Shown: positions 1 to 9,532, numbered from the stretch's first letter. The stretch: 64,000 bases of DNA from Rhodococcus triatomae BKS 15-14 (GCA_000341795.1 AODO01000012.1:62001-126000), one strand, 5' to 3'. The notes: generated by a model not told the origin, from the letters alone. Numbers and translations: made by a program.

Positions 1-293
1 ACGGTGACGCCGCCCGCGGACCAGATCGCGAAGTCGACGATCGGCCACTCGTACCGGGTGCCCGACATGAGGGCGACGCGGTCGCCGGGCTGTACGCCGG
101 ACGCGATCAGACCCTTGGCGACCGCGGTCACGGTGTCGGCGATCTCGGCGGCGGACACGTCGGTCCAGGTGCCGCCCGAGAGGCGCTTGAAGAGTGCGAG
201 GTCGGGATTCTTCTCGGCGTGGGTGTACACCGCGTCGACGGCGGATCCGTCCTCGGGAACGGTGAAGTTGAGGGGGACACTGAACTCACGCAC
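1..293 (-). CDS. Long-chain fatty-acid-CoA ligase, FadD15-like (N-terminal part only)
   Basis: The gene runs off the left edge; only about 97 N-terminal codons are present. The start is GTG at 293-291, with GGAGG five bases upstream on the minus strand. The reading opens VREFSVPLNFTVPEDG and continues through GDRVALMSGTRYEWP, the usual N-terminal lobe of AMP-forming acyl-CoA ligases, which adenylate a fatty acid and transfer it to CoA. It diverges from the SRPBCC/ArsA operon, the position fadD15 holds beside Rv2186c in M. tuberculosis. The nucleotide-binding and catalytic motifs are outside the window, so the substrate cannot be judged. Family call is firm; the FadD15 assignment is by synteny. 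Confidence 0.85.
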   Translation of the reverse strand, partial: MREFSVPLNFTVPEDGSAVDAVYTHAEKNPDLALFKRLSGGTWTDVSAAEIADTVTAVAKGLIASGVQPGDRVALMSGTRYEWPIVDFAIWSAGGVT

Positions 294-311
294 GTGAGGC
301 CTCCGACCTGA

Positions 312-339
312 AGAATACTGACGAGTAGGTAGTGTGCAA
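312..339 (-). promoter_or_regulatory. Candidate promoter for the fadD15-like gene
   Basis: On the minus strand TTGCAC (339-334), a 16-base spacer and TATTCT (317-312) make a good sigma-A type promoter. It predicts a short leader carrying the GGAGG ribosome site before the GTG at 293. Confidence 0.5.
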
Positions 340-408
340 CTCCACTGTAAACCCTGGATGATGCGACCTGCGCCACGCTCGACGAGGGTGATGTGTGAAG
401 CTGTCCGG

Positions 409-801
409 GTGAGCAGCATTCAGGTCGCGGACCAGACCTTCATCGCGGCGGCCCCCGAGCGGGTCGCCGAGTGTCTGGCGGCGAGACGCAAATGGGGTCG
501 CTGGTGGCCCGACCTTCGGCTGGACGTCCGAGAGGACCGCGCCGAGAAGGGCATTCGCTGGACCGTCGACGGCGCACTCACCGGGACGATGGAGCTCTGG
601 CTCGAGCCCGAACTGGACGGCACCATCGTCCACTACTTCCTGCACGCCGAGCCCGCCGGAGTGGCGCCGGTCGACGTGCCGTCCCTGGACCTCGCGGGAC
701 TGAATCACGCTCGCCGGCTCGCGGGCAAGGTCGTCACGTTCGAGGTGAAGCGTGAGCTCGAGGCGGGTCGCCCCGCCGGGGAGTCACCCCAGGCCGGCTG
801 A
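409..801 (+). CDS. SRPBCC-family protein (Rv2186c-like)
   Basis: A small soluble protein of about 130 residues with the START/polyketide-cyclase-like (SRPBCC) pattern: an N-terminal strand (VSSIQVADQTFIAAAPERV), a W-rich strand (KWGRWWPDL) and a long C-terminal helix. These folds hold a hydrophobic ligand. I start at GTG 409 because that is where the family strand begins; the reading stays open upstream to 334 but that extension looks non-coding. It is the first gene of a same-strand run SRPBCC, SRPBCC, ArsA-like ATPase, small Cys protein, ROK kinase, in the same order as Rv2186c to Rv2183c of M. tuberculosis. The ligand is unknown; a lipid is a guess from the neighbouring acyl-CoA ligase and acyltransferase. 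Confidence 0.75.
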   Translation: MSSIQVADQTFIAAAPERVAECLAARRKWGRWWPDLRLDVREDRAEKGIRWTVDGALTGTMELWLEPELDGTIVHYFLHAEPAGVAPVDVPSLDLAGLNHARRLAGKVVTFEVKRELEAGRPAGESPQAG

Positions 802-842
802 GGCCGCGGCGGGACTGCGCGGAGGAAAGGGAGCACTCTCGG

Positions 843-1280
843 ATGTCGGAGAAGACCAAGAGGTCGATCACGATCGCGGCGCCGCCGGAGCGGGTGATGG
901 ACGTGATCGCGGACTACGACACCTACCCGGAATGGGTTGCGGCCGCGAAATCGGTCGAGGTACTGGAGGTCGGCGCGTCGGGGCGCGCGCACAGGGTGCG
1001 CTTCGTGCTCGACGCGGGGATGGTCAAGGACACCTACGTGCTCGAGTTCCGGTGGGCGGCGGACGGTCGTGCCGTGTCGTGGGAGCTGGTGTCCGGTGAG
1101 ATCCAGAAGGCGCAGTCCGGCTCCTACCTGCTCGCGCCACAGCCCGACGGGTCCACGCTGGTCACCTACGAGCTCACGGTGGACCTGACGATCCCGATGA
1201 TCGGACTGTTCAAACGGAAGGCGGAGCGGGCGATCACCGACACCGCGCTCAACGAGCTGAAGAAGAGGGTGGAGGGCTGA
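843..1280 (+). CDS. SRPBCC-family protein (Rv2185c/TB16.3-like)
   Basis: The 145-residue product starts SEKTKRSITIAAPPERVMDV and ends with a C-terminal helix containing LFKRKAERAITDTALNELK, which closely resembles Rv2185c (TB16.3). It has a single SRPBCC domain over the whole length, no signal peptide and no membrane segment. ATG 843 follows a purine-rich GGAGGAAAGGGAG stretch. It lies 41 bases behind the first SRPBCC gene and 29 bases before the ArsA-like ATPase, so the three are probably co-transcribed. A ligand-binding or lipid-transfer role is likely from the fold; no catalytic residues can be named. Confidence 0.8.
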   Translation: MSEKTKRSITIAAPPERVMDVIADYDTYPEWVAAAKSVEVLEVGASGRAHRVRFVLDAGMVKDTYVLEFRWAADGRAVSWELVSGEIQKAQSGSYLLAPQPDGSTLVTYELTVDLTIPMIGLFKRKAERAITDTALNELKKRVEG

Positions 1281-1309
1281 GCCCCGGGGAGGCCGACGCG
1301 CATCCCCGG

Positions 1310-2560
1310 GTGCAGTTCGTCGTCGGCAAGGGAGGCGCCGGGAAGTCGACGGTGGCCGCGGCGATCGGTGTCGCCGCCGCGCGCTCGGGCGCACGGGTCC
1401 TGGTCGTCTCGCTCGATCGCGCGCACTCGCTCTCCACGGTGTTCGGTGTCGCCGCCGAACCCGGTTGCGCGGACGCGGTGCACGACGTGACCGGGGTGCC
1501 GTGCGGCGCGATCTCGATCCTCGAGCTCGACACCCGGGCCCTGCTGGAACGTCGGCTGGCGACGCTGGCTGCGCTCGTGCCCGCGGGTGGGGACCACGAT
1601 CACGCCTCGCCGCTCTCGCTGCCCGAACCGGAGGAATTGACGGCGCTACCGGTCGCCGAGGAACTGCTCGGGCTCGCGGAGGTGGCAGGGCTCGCGTGCA
1701 GCGGTGACTGGGACCTCGTCGTGGTGGACTGTCCCGCGACTGCCGACGCCACCAGGCTGCTGACGGTCCCGGATCTCGTGGCGGACGGCATCGAACGGAT
1801 CTGGCCGCAGCACGCGCGCGTCACCCTGGGGCAGGGTGCCGCGCAGTGGCAGTTGGTGACGGCGTTGCTGGTGGATCGTCTCGTCGACTCGACGGCACCG
1901 ATCCGCGCGCTCCTCACGGACCCCGGCCGGTGTGGGATCCGGCTGGTGACCGAGCCGCGGCAGGTCGCCGCGGAGGAGGCGCGGCGCACCGTCACCGCCC
2001 TCGCGCTCCTGGGTCTCCATCTCGACGAGGTGATCGTCAACGGTGTACTGCCACACGATGATTCGCCGGCCGCTGCAGTGAAGGGCGAGGACGCCGAGGT
2101 GCGATCCCAGCGGTGGTACGCCCGGCGCGTCGCGCACCAGGCGGCGGTGCTCGCAGAGTTGCGTGAGGTTCCGGCAGGCGCGCCGATCCGGGTGGTCCAC
2201 GACGACGGCGGCGAGCCGGTAGGGTGGGACGCTCTCGGCGCCGTCGTCGACGACGCCTTCCCGGCCGGAATCGATCCCGCGTCCGTGGACGAACCGGAGC
2301 GCACCGCTCCGACCGTGGAACTCGAATCGGGGACGGGGGTGGACTCTGTGTACGCGCTGCGAATTCCGCTTCCCCTCGTCGACCCCGCGACGGTGACCCT
2401 CGGGCGCGTGGGCGACGACCTCCTCGTCGGTGCCGCGGGAATCCGGCGCCGCTGGCCGCTGGCGTCGGTGCTCAAGCGGTGTGATGCGGTCGGTGCCGAT
2501 GTGGAGGGCGACGACCTGGTCGTGAGGTTTCGGCCGGACCCGGAGGTGTGGCCGCAGTGA
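1310..2560 (+). CDS. ArsA/GET3-like ATPase with C-terminal HSP20-like domain (Rv2184c-like)
   Basis: The 416-residue protein opens directly with a deviant Walker A, GKGGAGKST at residues 6-14, the signature of the ArsA/Get3/MinD P-loop class that works as a dimer. DxAHSLS at about residue 40 fits switch I. The last 70 residues (YALRIPLPLVDPATVTLGRV onward) look like the small all-beta HSP20-like domain found at the end of bacterial ArsA homologues. GTG 1310 is used because no other ATG or GTG lies between the previous stop and the P-loop. There are no arsenic genes nearby and no Cys cluster, so arsenite pumping is unlikely; sorting or chaperoning of a partner such as the SRPBCC proteins is an inference. 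Confidence 0.8.
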   Translation: MQFVVGKGGAGKSTVAAAIGVAAARSGARVLVVSLDRAHSLSTVFGVAAEPGCADAVHDVTGVPCGAISILELDTRALLERRLATLAALVPAGGDHDHASPLSLPEPEELTALPVAEELLGLAEVAGLACSGDWDLVVVDCPATADATRLLTVPDLVADGIERIWPQHARVTLGQGAAQWQLVTALLVDRLVDSTAPIRALLTDPGRCGIRLVTEPRQVAAEEARRTVTALALLGLHLDEVIVNGVLPHDDSPAAAVKGEDAEVRSQRWYARRVAHQAAVLAELREVPAGAPIRVVHDDGGEPVGWDALGAVVDDAFPAGIDPASVDEPERTAPTVELESGTGVDSVYALRIPLPLVDPATVTLGRVGDDLLVGAAGIRRRWPLASVLKRCDAVGADVEGDDLVVRFRPDPEVWPQ

Positions 2561-3006
2561 CCCCGGACCATGCTGCACTGATGGCCGAGTTGAGGTCGCT
2601 CGCCCTGGCCGCGCTCGACCGACTCGAACCGATCCTCGAACGCGCCGCGCAGGGTGTCACGGAGCACTCGGGTGACACCACAGGTCACGTGGCGGAATCC
2701 GACACCGACCGGGCCGGTCCGGCGCCCGAGGCCGAGGCCGGCACGTCGGCCGGCGCGTCGGGATGCTCGTGGTGCCCCGTGTGCGCGCTCGTGGCACTCG
2801 TCAAGGGTGAGCCGCACGATCTCGTCACGCTGATCGGTTCCCAGATCGCGGCATTGCTCGCGTTGCTGCGGGCGCTGCTCGCCGAGCACGACGGGCAGGG
2901 CGGCCCCGGCGGAGGCGGAGCGGGATCGGATGGGGGGCAGCAGACGACGCGGACCCGCGCCTTCGTTCCGATCCAGGTCCGGATCGAGGACAATCCCGAA
3001 TCATGA
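2557..3006 (+). CDS. Conserved small protein with CxxCPxC motif (Rv2183c-like)
   Basis: About 149 residues. GTG 2557 overlaps the ArsA stop by four bases (GTGA) and has CGGAGG ten bases upstream, so it is preferred over GTG 2548. The N-terminal third is helical (MAELRSLALAALDRLEPI), the middle is acidic and disordered, then comes CSWCPVCALVALVKGE followed by a hydrophobic helix (IGSQIAALLALLRALLAE) and a Gly-rich tail. The three cysteines could bind a metal. Its stop overlaps the ROK start by four bases (ATGA), so it is translationally coupled to both neighbours. Function is not known; position matches Rv2183c. Confidence 0.75.
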   Translation: MTPDHAALMAELRSLALAALDRLEPILERAAQGVTEHSGDTTGHVAESDTDRAGPAPEAEAGTSAGASGCSWCPVCALVALVKGEPHDLVTLIGSQIAALLALLRALLAEHDGQGGPGGGGAGSDGGQQTTRTRAFVPIQVRIEDNPES

Positions 3007-3965
3007 CGACTGAGCGCGGGTCCGGCCTCACGATCGGTGTCGACGTCGGGGGCACGAGTATCCGCGCAGCCGTGGTGAACCAGGGCGGGGACGTCCTCGA
3101 CACCGCGCAGGCCCCGACGCCACGGTCGGCTCCCGCGCTGGAGGACGCACTCGACCGAACGCTGCGCGAACTCGTTCGCCGCAACGCCGTCGACGCCGTC
3201 GGGCTCGCGGTCGCGGGATTCGTCTCGCAGGACCGCAACCTCGTCCGGTTCGCACCGCACCTGCCGTGGGTCGAGGTGGAGGTGGCACGGGAACTCGGTG
3301 CGCGACTGGGTTTGCCGGTCGTCCTCGAACACGACGCGAACGCGGCGGCGTGGGCCGAGCGTCGGTTCGGTGCCGCCACGGGCGGCGGGAACGTCGTCAC
3401 CGTCGCGATCGGCACGGGCATCGGGGCCGCGCTGCTCGTGGACGGCGAGCTGTATCGCGGCAGTTTCGGGGTGGCCCCGGAACTCGGGCACCTCCAGGTG
3501 GTGCCGGACGGGCGGCCGTGCTCGTGCGGGAAGCGTGGATGCTGGGAACGATATTGCAGCGGAACGGCTTTGGTGGAGACGGCGATCGAGTTCCTCGCCG
3601 CGGACCCGTCGGAGTCGACCGTGCTCGCCGCGCAGGTCGCCCGCGACCCCGGCGCGCTGACCGGACGACGGATCGCCGGTGCCGCGCGGGACGGCGACGT
3701 GGTGGCGGTGCGGGTGATGGCCGAGTTCGCCCGCTGGCTCGGCATCGGGCTGGCGATGGTCGCCGATGTCTTCGACCCGGAGTTGATCGTGATCGCCGGT
3801 GGCGTCGCGAGCTCGGCCGGCCTGTTCCTCGACGACGCCCGGGAGCAGTACGTCCGCTCGCTCACCGGATCGGGGCACCGGCCGCTCGCCCGGATCCGGC
3901 CGACGCAGCTCGGTGAAGCCGCGGCGATGATCGGGGTCGCGGACCTCGCGGCCCCCCGTCCGTGA
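3003..3965 (+). CDS. ROK-family sugar kinase (glucokinase-like)
   Basis: 320 residues with the ROK layout: phosphate-1 motif GVDVGGTSIRAA near residue 12, the catalytic aspartate in LEHDANAAAW (Asp111), GTGIGAALLVDG near 140, and the zinc motif CSCGKRGCWE at 173-182 with a histidine in ELGHLQ. All metal ligands are present, so it should be a kinase and not a ROK repressor; there is no helix-turn-helix N-terminus. ATP-dependent phosphorylation of glucose or a related sugar is the usual role. The ATG overlaps the previous stop (ATGA). The exact sugar cannot be read from sequence. Confidence 0.85.
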   Translation: MTTERGSGLTIGVDVGGTSIRAAVVNQGGDVLDTAQAPTPRSAPALEDALDRTLRELVRRNAVDAVGLAVAGFVSQDRNLVRFAPHLPWVEVEVARELGARLGLPVVLEHDANAAAWAERRFGAATGGGNVVTVAIGTGIGAALLVDGELYRGSFGVAPELGHLQVVPDGRPCSCGKRGCWERYCSGTALVETAIEFLAADPSESTVLAAQVARDPGALTGRRIAGAARDGDVVAVRVMAEFARWLGIGLAMVADVFDPELIVIAGGVASSAGLFLDDAREQYVRSLTGSGHRPLARIRPTQLGEAAAMIGVADLAAPRP

Positions 3966-3993
3966 CGGTCGACGCGGCGCACGTGTCGTCGTG

Positions 3994-4022
3994 TGGTCGC
4001 GCACACCGGGCGTCGGTACAGT
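3994..4022 (+). promoter_or_regulatory. Candidate promoter for the acyltransferase gene
   Basis: TGGTCG at 3994-3999 and TACAGT at 4017-4022 are 17 bases apart and lie in the gap between the ROK gene and plsC. The -10 is good, the -35 weak. Confidence 0.4.
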
Positions 4023-4060
4023 GCGGGGCACGGACCGCGTAGTCCGGTCGGGAGGCGCGC

Positions 4061-4774
4061 ATGTGGTACTGGCTCTTCAAGTACGTCCTGCTGGGCCCGG
4101 TCCTCTTCGCCCTCGGCAGGCCCCGAATCGAAGGGGCGCATCACCTTCCGGCGCACGGCCCCGCGATCCTCGCCAGCAATCACCAGGCCGTGATGGACTC
4201 GTTCTATCTGCCGCTGCGGGCGCCGCGGCGCATCACCTTCCTCGCGAAGAGCGAGTACTTCACCGGCACCGGGCCGATCGGACGGTTCCAGGAGTGGTTC
4301 TTCACCGCGGTGGGACAGGTGCCCATCGACCGCACCGGTGCCGATGCCGCTGCCGACGCGCTCGCCGCGGGACTGCGGGTGCTCGACGACGGCAACCTGC
4401 TCGGCATCTACCCGGAGGGAACCAGATCCCCGGACGGGCGGCTCTACAAGGGCAAGACCGGGATGGCCAGGATGGCACTCGCCTCCGGGGTGCCCGTGAT
4501 TCCGGTCGCGATGATCGGCACCGCGAAACTCAATCCCATCGGGTCGCGTCTGCCGCGGCCCACGAAGATCGTGGTCCGGATCGGCGAGCCGATCGACTTC
4601 TCCCGATTCAACGGGATGGCGGGCAACCGCTTCGTCGAACGAGCCGTCACCGACGAGGTGATGTACAAGCTGATGCAGCTCTCCGGTCAGGAGTACGTCG
4701 ACGTCTACGCGGCATCGCTGAAGGCGCCCGCCCCGAACGATCCGGCGCGGCCCGGAACCGCTGCGGTGCAGTGA
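4061..4774 (+). CDS. 1-acyl-sn-glycerol-3-phosphate acyltransferase (Rv2182c-like)
   Basis: 237 residues of the PlsC/LPLAT family. The catalytic block NHQAVMDS gives HX4D at His41 and Asp46, and the phosphate-binding block PEGTRS sits at 118-123. An N-terminal hydrophobic segment (FKYVLLGPVLFALG) would hold it at the inner face of the membrane, where it transfers an acyl group to lysophosphatidic acid or a related glycerolipid. ATG 4061 has GGGAGG six bases upstream. It follows the ROK gene after 95 bases with its own candidate promoter. Its stop touches the stop of the convergent mannosyltransferase with no bases between. Confidence 0.88.
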   Translation: MWYWLFKYVLLGPVLFALGRPRIEGAHHLPAHGPAILASNHQAVMDSFYLPLRAPRRITFLAKSEYFTGTGPIGRFQEWFFTAVGQVPIDRTGADAAADALAAGLRVLDDGNLLGIYPEGTRSPDGRLYKGKTGMARMALASGVPVIPVAMIGTAKLNPIGSRLPRPTKIVVRIGEPIDFSRFNGMAGNRFVERAVTDEVMYKLMQLSGQEYVDVYAASLKAPAPNDPARPGTAAVQ

Positions 4775-6112
4775 TCAGGACACCGGGACGGGAACCGTCT
4801 CGGGGAGGGGCGTGCTCCGGCCCTGCCGCACGGGCAGCCGCACCAGCGCGACGAGAACGAGCGTCACCACACCCCACCAGACGTACGAGGAGGCCAGCAC
4901 CTGGTCCGCGAGCGGCCAGCCGAGGCCGCTCGCCCGACCCGGGATCAGTCGCCAGTGCGGGGCGATGACGAACAGTGCGACGCCGACGAGGGTCCACGCG
5001 GTCCACGCGGTCCGTCGCCACGGCTCCTGCTCCGCCCGGCACAACGCCAGATGCCCGACCGCCATCAGCAGCGGCACCACCCACACCCAGTGATGTGACC
5101 AGGAGACGGGCGAGACGAGAAGTCCGAGCACTGCCGCCGAGCACACGGCGAGCACGAGGTGTCCTGCCGCCAGTGCACGGCGCACCGCCACGACCGCGAC
5201 GATCAGCAGCAGTGCGCAGCACACGAGCCAGACGACGGACCGCGTCGAGCCCTCGAGGCCCAGTCGCGCCAGCACGCCGGTGACGGACTGATTCGCGGGA
5301 TACGCAGGCCGGCCGATGCGGTTGGAGTCGAGCAGGGTTTCGGTCCAGTACTGCTTCGCGTCGTCGAAGGTCACCAGGAATCCGAGAGCGGTGCCGACGA
5401 GGAAGCCGATGCCGGTCGTCACGGTGGCGCGGAAGTCCTTGCGCACCAGGAAGTACAGCACGAACACGGCGGGCGTCAGTTTGATCGCCGCGACCAGCCC
5501 GACCAGCAGTCCGCGCGGCCAGGGCGTCCGGGGCAGCAGGCAGTCCGCCGCCACCAGCGCCATCAGCACGATGTTGATCTGCCCGTAGTCGAGAGTCGAG
5601 TACACCGGCTCGAGCACGAGTGCGCCCCCGAACACGGCCACCGCCGTCCACGTCGCCGTCGCGCTGTCCACGACGCCGAGCGAGCGCAGCGTCAGCAGGA
5701 TCGTGCCGAACAGTGCCGCCAGTGTGACGACGGTCAGCACGGCACCCGCCTGCTCCAGGCTGATCAAGGACAGTGGGCTGAACACGATGGCGGCCAGCGG
5801 GGGATAGGTGAACGGCAGCGGCGTTCCGATCGCGGTCGGGGGCATGGCGCCGTACAGGGCGGCGCCGTCCGCGAGGGCGGATCCGCCGAGCCGGTAGACA
5901 TCCAGGTCGATGCGGTAGTGCGTGCCGAACTCCCGCAGGTACGGGAACCCGACGAGGTTGTAGGCGATGCCGACGAGGGCGGCGACGGCTGCCGTGAGCC
6001 GCAGGGTTGCGCCGGCAGGGGTTCCCGCGGGCGGCAGCCAGCCGCGTCGGAGCGGTGGTGTCGCAGTGTCATCGACCGGCGGAACGGTCGCAGAATCGCG
6101 GGGAGTCGACAC
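4775..6112 (-). CDS. Polyprenol-phosphate-mannose-dependent alpha-(1->2)-mannosyltransferase (GT87, MptC/Rv2181-like)
   Basis: A polytopic protein of about 445 residues with roughly ten membrane helices, belonging to the DUF2029/GT87 GT-C glycosyltransferases. The first periplasmic loop carries the acidic motif RIDLDVYRLGG expected for the active site. In mycobacteria the gene at this position, Rv2181, adds alpha-1,2-mannose branches to lipomannan and lipoarabinomannan using polyprenyl-phospho-mannose. GTG 6112 is chosen because AAGGA lies seven bases upstream; a TTG one codon earlier is possible. It is divergent from the exoribonuclease gene and convergent with plsC. mptA, which builds the mannan backbone, is also in this window. 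Confidence 0.85.
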   Translation of the reverse strand: MSTPRDSATVPPVDDTATPPLRRGWLPPAGTPAGATLRLTAAVAALVGIAYNLVGFPYLREFGTHYRIDLDVYRLGGSALADGAALYGAMPPTAIGTPLPFTYPPLAAIVFSPLSLISLEQAGAVLTVVTLAALFGTILLTLRSLGVVDSATATWTAVAVFGGALVLEPVYSTLDYGQINIVLMALVAADCLLPRTPWPRGLLVGLVAAIKLTPAVFVLYFLVRKDFRATVTTGIGFLVGTALGFLVTFDDAKQYWTETLLDSNRIGRPAYPANQSVTGVLARLGLEGSTRSVVWLVCCALLLIVAVVAVRRALAAGHLVLAVCSAAVLGLLVSPVSWSHHWVWVVPLLMAVGHLALCRAEQEPWRRTAWTAWTLVGVALFVIAPHWRLIPGRASGLGWPLADQVLASSYVWWGVVTLVLVALVRLPVRQGRSTPLPETVPVPVS

Positions 6113-6163
6113 CAAGGCATCCTTCGGTTCGGGGGCGGTCGCGTCACCAGTGTGCCGGGCGCA

Positions 6164-6169
6164 TAGGGT
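6164..6169 (+). promoter_or_regulatory. -10 box, leaderless promoter of the exoribonuclease gene
   Basis: TAGGGT ends seven bases before the GTG at 6177, placing the transcript start at or next to the start codon. No Shine-Dalgarno sequence is needed or seen. Confidence 0.55.
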
Positions 6170-6176
6170 GCCCGTC

Positions 6177-6668
6177 GTGCGCTACTTCTACGACTGCGAG
6201 TTCATCGAGGATGGTCGCACAATCGACCTCGTCTCCATCGGCGTGGCCGCCGAGGACGGCCGCGAGTTCTACGCGGTGTCCACCGAGTTCGACGAGTCCC
6301 GGGCCGGCAGGTGGGTACGCAGCAATGTGTTGCCGAAGCTGCCGCCGCGGTCGTCGACGGCGTGGCGGGACAGGGACAGGATCCGGGACGATCTGTTGAA
6401 GTTCCTCATCCCGCGGCCCGGCATCGTGCCCGAGCTGTGGGCCTGGGTGGCGGCCTACGACCATGTCGCCCTCTGTCAGCTGTGGGGTGACATGACGGCG
6501 CTGCCCCAGTCGATGCCGCGGTTCACCCGGGAACTGAAGCAGTACTGGGAGGACGCGGGCAGGCCGGCGCTGCCGCCCGCCCCGAGCGACGCGCACGACG
6601 CCCTCGCGGATGCACGCCACAACCTCGTGAAGTTCGAGGCGATCCGGCGGTCCCAGATCCTGCGATGA
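6177..6668 (+). CDS. 3'-5' exoribonuclease, DEDD type (Rv2179c-like)
   Basis: 163 residues, very close in pattern to Rv2179c, a founding member of a DEDD exoribonuclease family. The first catalytic acids are in YFYDCEFIEDG near the N-terminus, the third in WAWVAAYDHVALCQLWG, and the last in HDALADARHNL near the C-terminus, giving the four-acid two-metal active site. GTG 6177 starts exactly where the homologue starts, and a -10 box seven bases upstream points to a leaderless mRNA; the open frame upstream to 5967 is antisense to mptC and is ignored. Role: processing or decay of structured RNA 3' ends; its natural substrate is not evident. Confidence 0.9.
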   Translation: MRYFYDCEFIEDGRTIDLVSIGVAAEDGREFYAVSTEFDESRAGRWVRSNVLPKLPPRSSTAWRDRDRIRDDLLKFLIPRPGIVPELWAWVAAYDHVALCQLWGDMTALPQSMPRFTRELKQYWEDAGRPALPPAPSDAHDALADARHNLVKFEAIRRSQILR

Positions 6669-8147
<1,479 letters not shown>

Positions 8148-8164
8148 ACGATTTTCACGTAGCT

Positions 8165-8199
8165 CTCGGCCCGTCCCGGTGTGTCCGGGACGGGCCGAG
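8165..8199 (+). terminator. Intrinsic terminator after aroG
   Basis: A perfect 15-base-pair stem (arm CTCGGCCCGTCCCGG, loop TGTGT) begins 18 bases after the aroG stop. There is no clear T-run, as usual for actinobacterial terminators. Confidence 0.8.
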
Positions 8200-8284
8200 T
8201 CCGTTGTCCCGGTCGATTCTGTCGGGCCCCGGCGCTACGGTCGCTGTGATCGATGAATCCCACACGGACAGTGAGGCACGCATC

Positions 8285-9043
8285 ATGAAGATCACCGAAC
8301 CGCAGCTCGGATCCCCCTGCTGGCCCGAACTGGGCACCACCGACATCGCGGCCGCAACTGCCTTCTACGGGGCGCTGCTCGGCTGGCGACCGGAGGACGA
8401 TCCCCATCCCGAGGCAGGCGGCTACACGCAGCAACTGCTCGGTGACGATCCCGTGGCGGCGGTCAGTCCGCTCTACCAGGACGGCCAGCCCGTCGCATGG
8501 ACGGTCTCGATCGCCGTCGCCGACGCCGATGCCGCCGTCGACAAGGTGACCGCTGCGGGCGGATCGGTGATCGCGCCGCCGATGGACGTCTTCGACCTCG
8601 GGCGATTCGCCGTCATCGCGGACCCGGCGGGCGCCGTCATCTCCCTGTGGCAGGCGCGCACCTTCTTCGGCGCAGCCCGGCTGAACGAGACGGGGACGCT
8701 GTGCTGGATCGAGCTGCGTACCCCCGACACCGCCGCCGCGGAGGCGTTCTACACCGCGGTGTTCGGCTGGAGCGTCAACGCGGGCGACGGATACACCCAG
8801 TTCGGAGTCGGCGGTCAGGATTTCGGCGGGATGATGGCGATGGGTGCCGATTTTCCGGCGGGCGTCCCCCCGCACTGGGCGCTGTACTTCGGGGTGGACG
8901 ACGTCGACGCCTCCGCTGCGAAGGCCACCGAACTCGGCGGTGCCGTGCACGTACCCGGCACCGACATCCCCGGCACCGGCAGGTTCGCGATCCTGACCGA
9001 CCCACAGGGTGGCGCGTTCGCGATCTACACCCCGCAAGCCTGA
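8285..9043 (+). CDS. Two-domain glyoxalase/VOC superfamily protein
   Basis: 252 residues made of two vicinal-oxygen-chelate domains, about 5-120 (CWPELGTTDIAAATAFYGAL to FAVIADPAGAVISLW) and 130-250 (CWIELRTPDTAAAEAFYTAV to FAILTDPQGGAFAIY). Each half keeps the paired beta-alpha-beta-beta-beta units. Such fused VOC proteins, often called hydroxylases or glyoxalases, are common in actinobacteria; no substrate can be assigned. ATG 8285 follows GTGAGG; a candidate -10 TACGGT is at 8236-8241, so it has its own promoter behind the aroG terminator. Its end is seven bases from the convergent secreted protein gene. Confidence 0.8.
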   Translation: MKITEPQLGSPCWPELGTTDIAAATAFYGALLGWRPEDDPHPEAGGYTQQLLGDDPVAAVSPLYQDGQPVAWTVSIAVADADAAVDKVTAAGGSVIAPPMDVFDLGRFAVIADPAGAVISLWQARTFFGAARLNETGTLCWIELRTPDTAAAEAFYTAVFGWSVNAGDGYTQFGVGGQDFGGMMAMGADFPAGVPPHWALYFGVDDVDASAAKATELGGAVHVPGTDIPGTGRFAILTDPQGGAFAIYTPQA

Positions 9044-9050
9044 CGGCGCG

Positions 9051-9464
9051 CTAGATCGGCGCGGACCACGCCGGGTACACGAAGTGCCCGGGTCCGCCGC
9101 CCGGCATCGACGACCCGCTGACGTTCGGGAGGTTCGCCTGCAGCCGGACCAACTCGTGTGGGTTCCCGTAGCGGTCGGCCTGCCAGCACTGCATCAGGAC
9201 GCCGTGGAACGCGGTGCACACGATGCGGGTGCTGTTGCCGTACGGCGACGTCAGCCGGTCCTCGTTGACGAACGGATTCCAGTACGCGGGATTGTCCGGA
9301 GTCAGGAAGTCCGACTTCTCGAATGGGACGACCGGGGTCGGATAGTCCGGGATCGGAGGCCAGGCGTCGGCGGCGTGTGCGAGCGCGGGGGCACCGAGAA
9401 CGGCTGCTGCGACCACGGGCACGGCAGCGGCACGGGTGAACCATCGAGAAGTGGATGCAGGCAC
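9051..9464 (-). CDS. Secreted protein of unknown function
   Basis: 137 residues. GTG 9464 has AAGGAG five bases upstream, so it is chosen over the longer reading from 9482. A classical signal peptide covers residues 1-31 (RAAAVPVVAAAVLGAPALAHA) with cleavage after AHA. The mature part of about 106 residues is rich in Pro, Tyr and Trp and has two cysteines (IVCTAFHGVLMQCW) that could form a disulfide outside the cell. I do not recognise a family. It lies just downstream of pknL on the same strand, and a fragment resembling its own last 17 codons sits directly in front of it. Confidence 0.7.
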   Translation of the reverse strand: MPASTSRWFTRAAAVPVVAAAVLGAPALAHAADAWPPIPDYPTPVVPFEKSDFLTPDNPAYWNPFVNEDRLTSPYGNSTRIVCTAFHGVLMQCWQADRYGNPHELVRLQANLPNVSGSSMPGGGPGHFVYPAWSAPI

Positions 9465-9478
9465 CGGATCTCCTTCGG

Positions 9479-9532
9479 TCAACTGGCTGTCGTCCAGAAC
9501 GGGTACACGAAATGTTCGGATCCCCCTCCGGG
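9479..9532 (-). pseudogene. Remnant of a tandem copy of the secreted protein gene (C-terminal end)
   Basis: Reading the minus strand into the stop at 9481-9479 gives PGGGSEHFVYPFWTTAS, which aligns with the end of the neighbouring gene, PGGGPGHFVYPAWSAPI: PGGG, HFVYP and W are identical. The DNA is also similar over this stretch. The stop lies 14 bases before the GTG of the intact gene. Upstream the frame stays open back to the pknL stop, but I see no convincing start codon with a ribosome site and no signal peptide, so this looks like the 3' remains of a duplicated gene. Confidence 0.6.
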
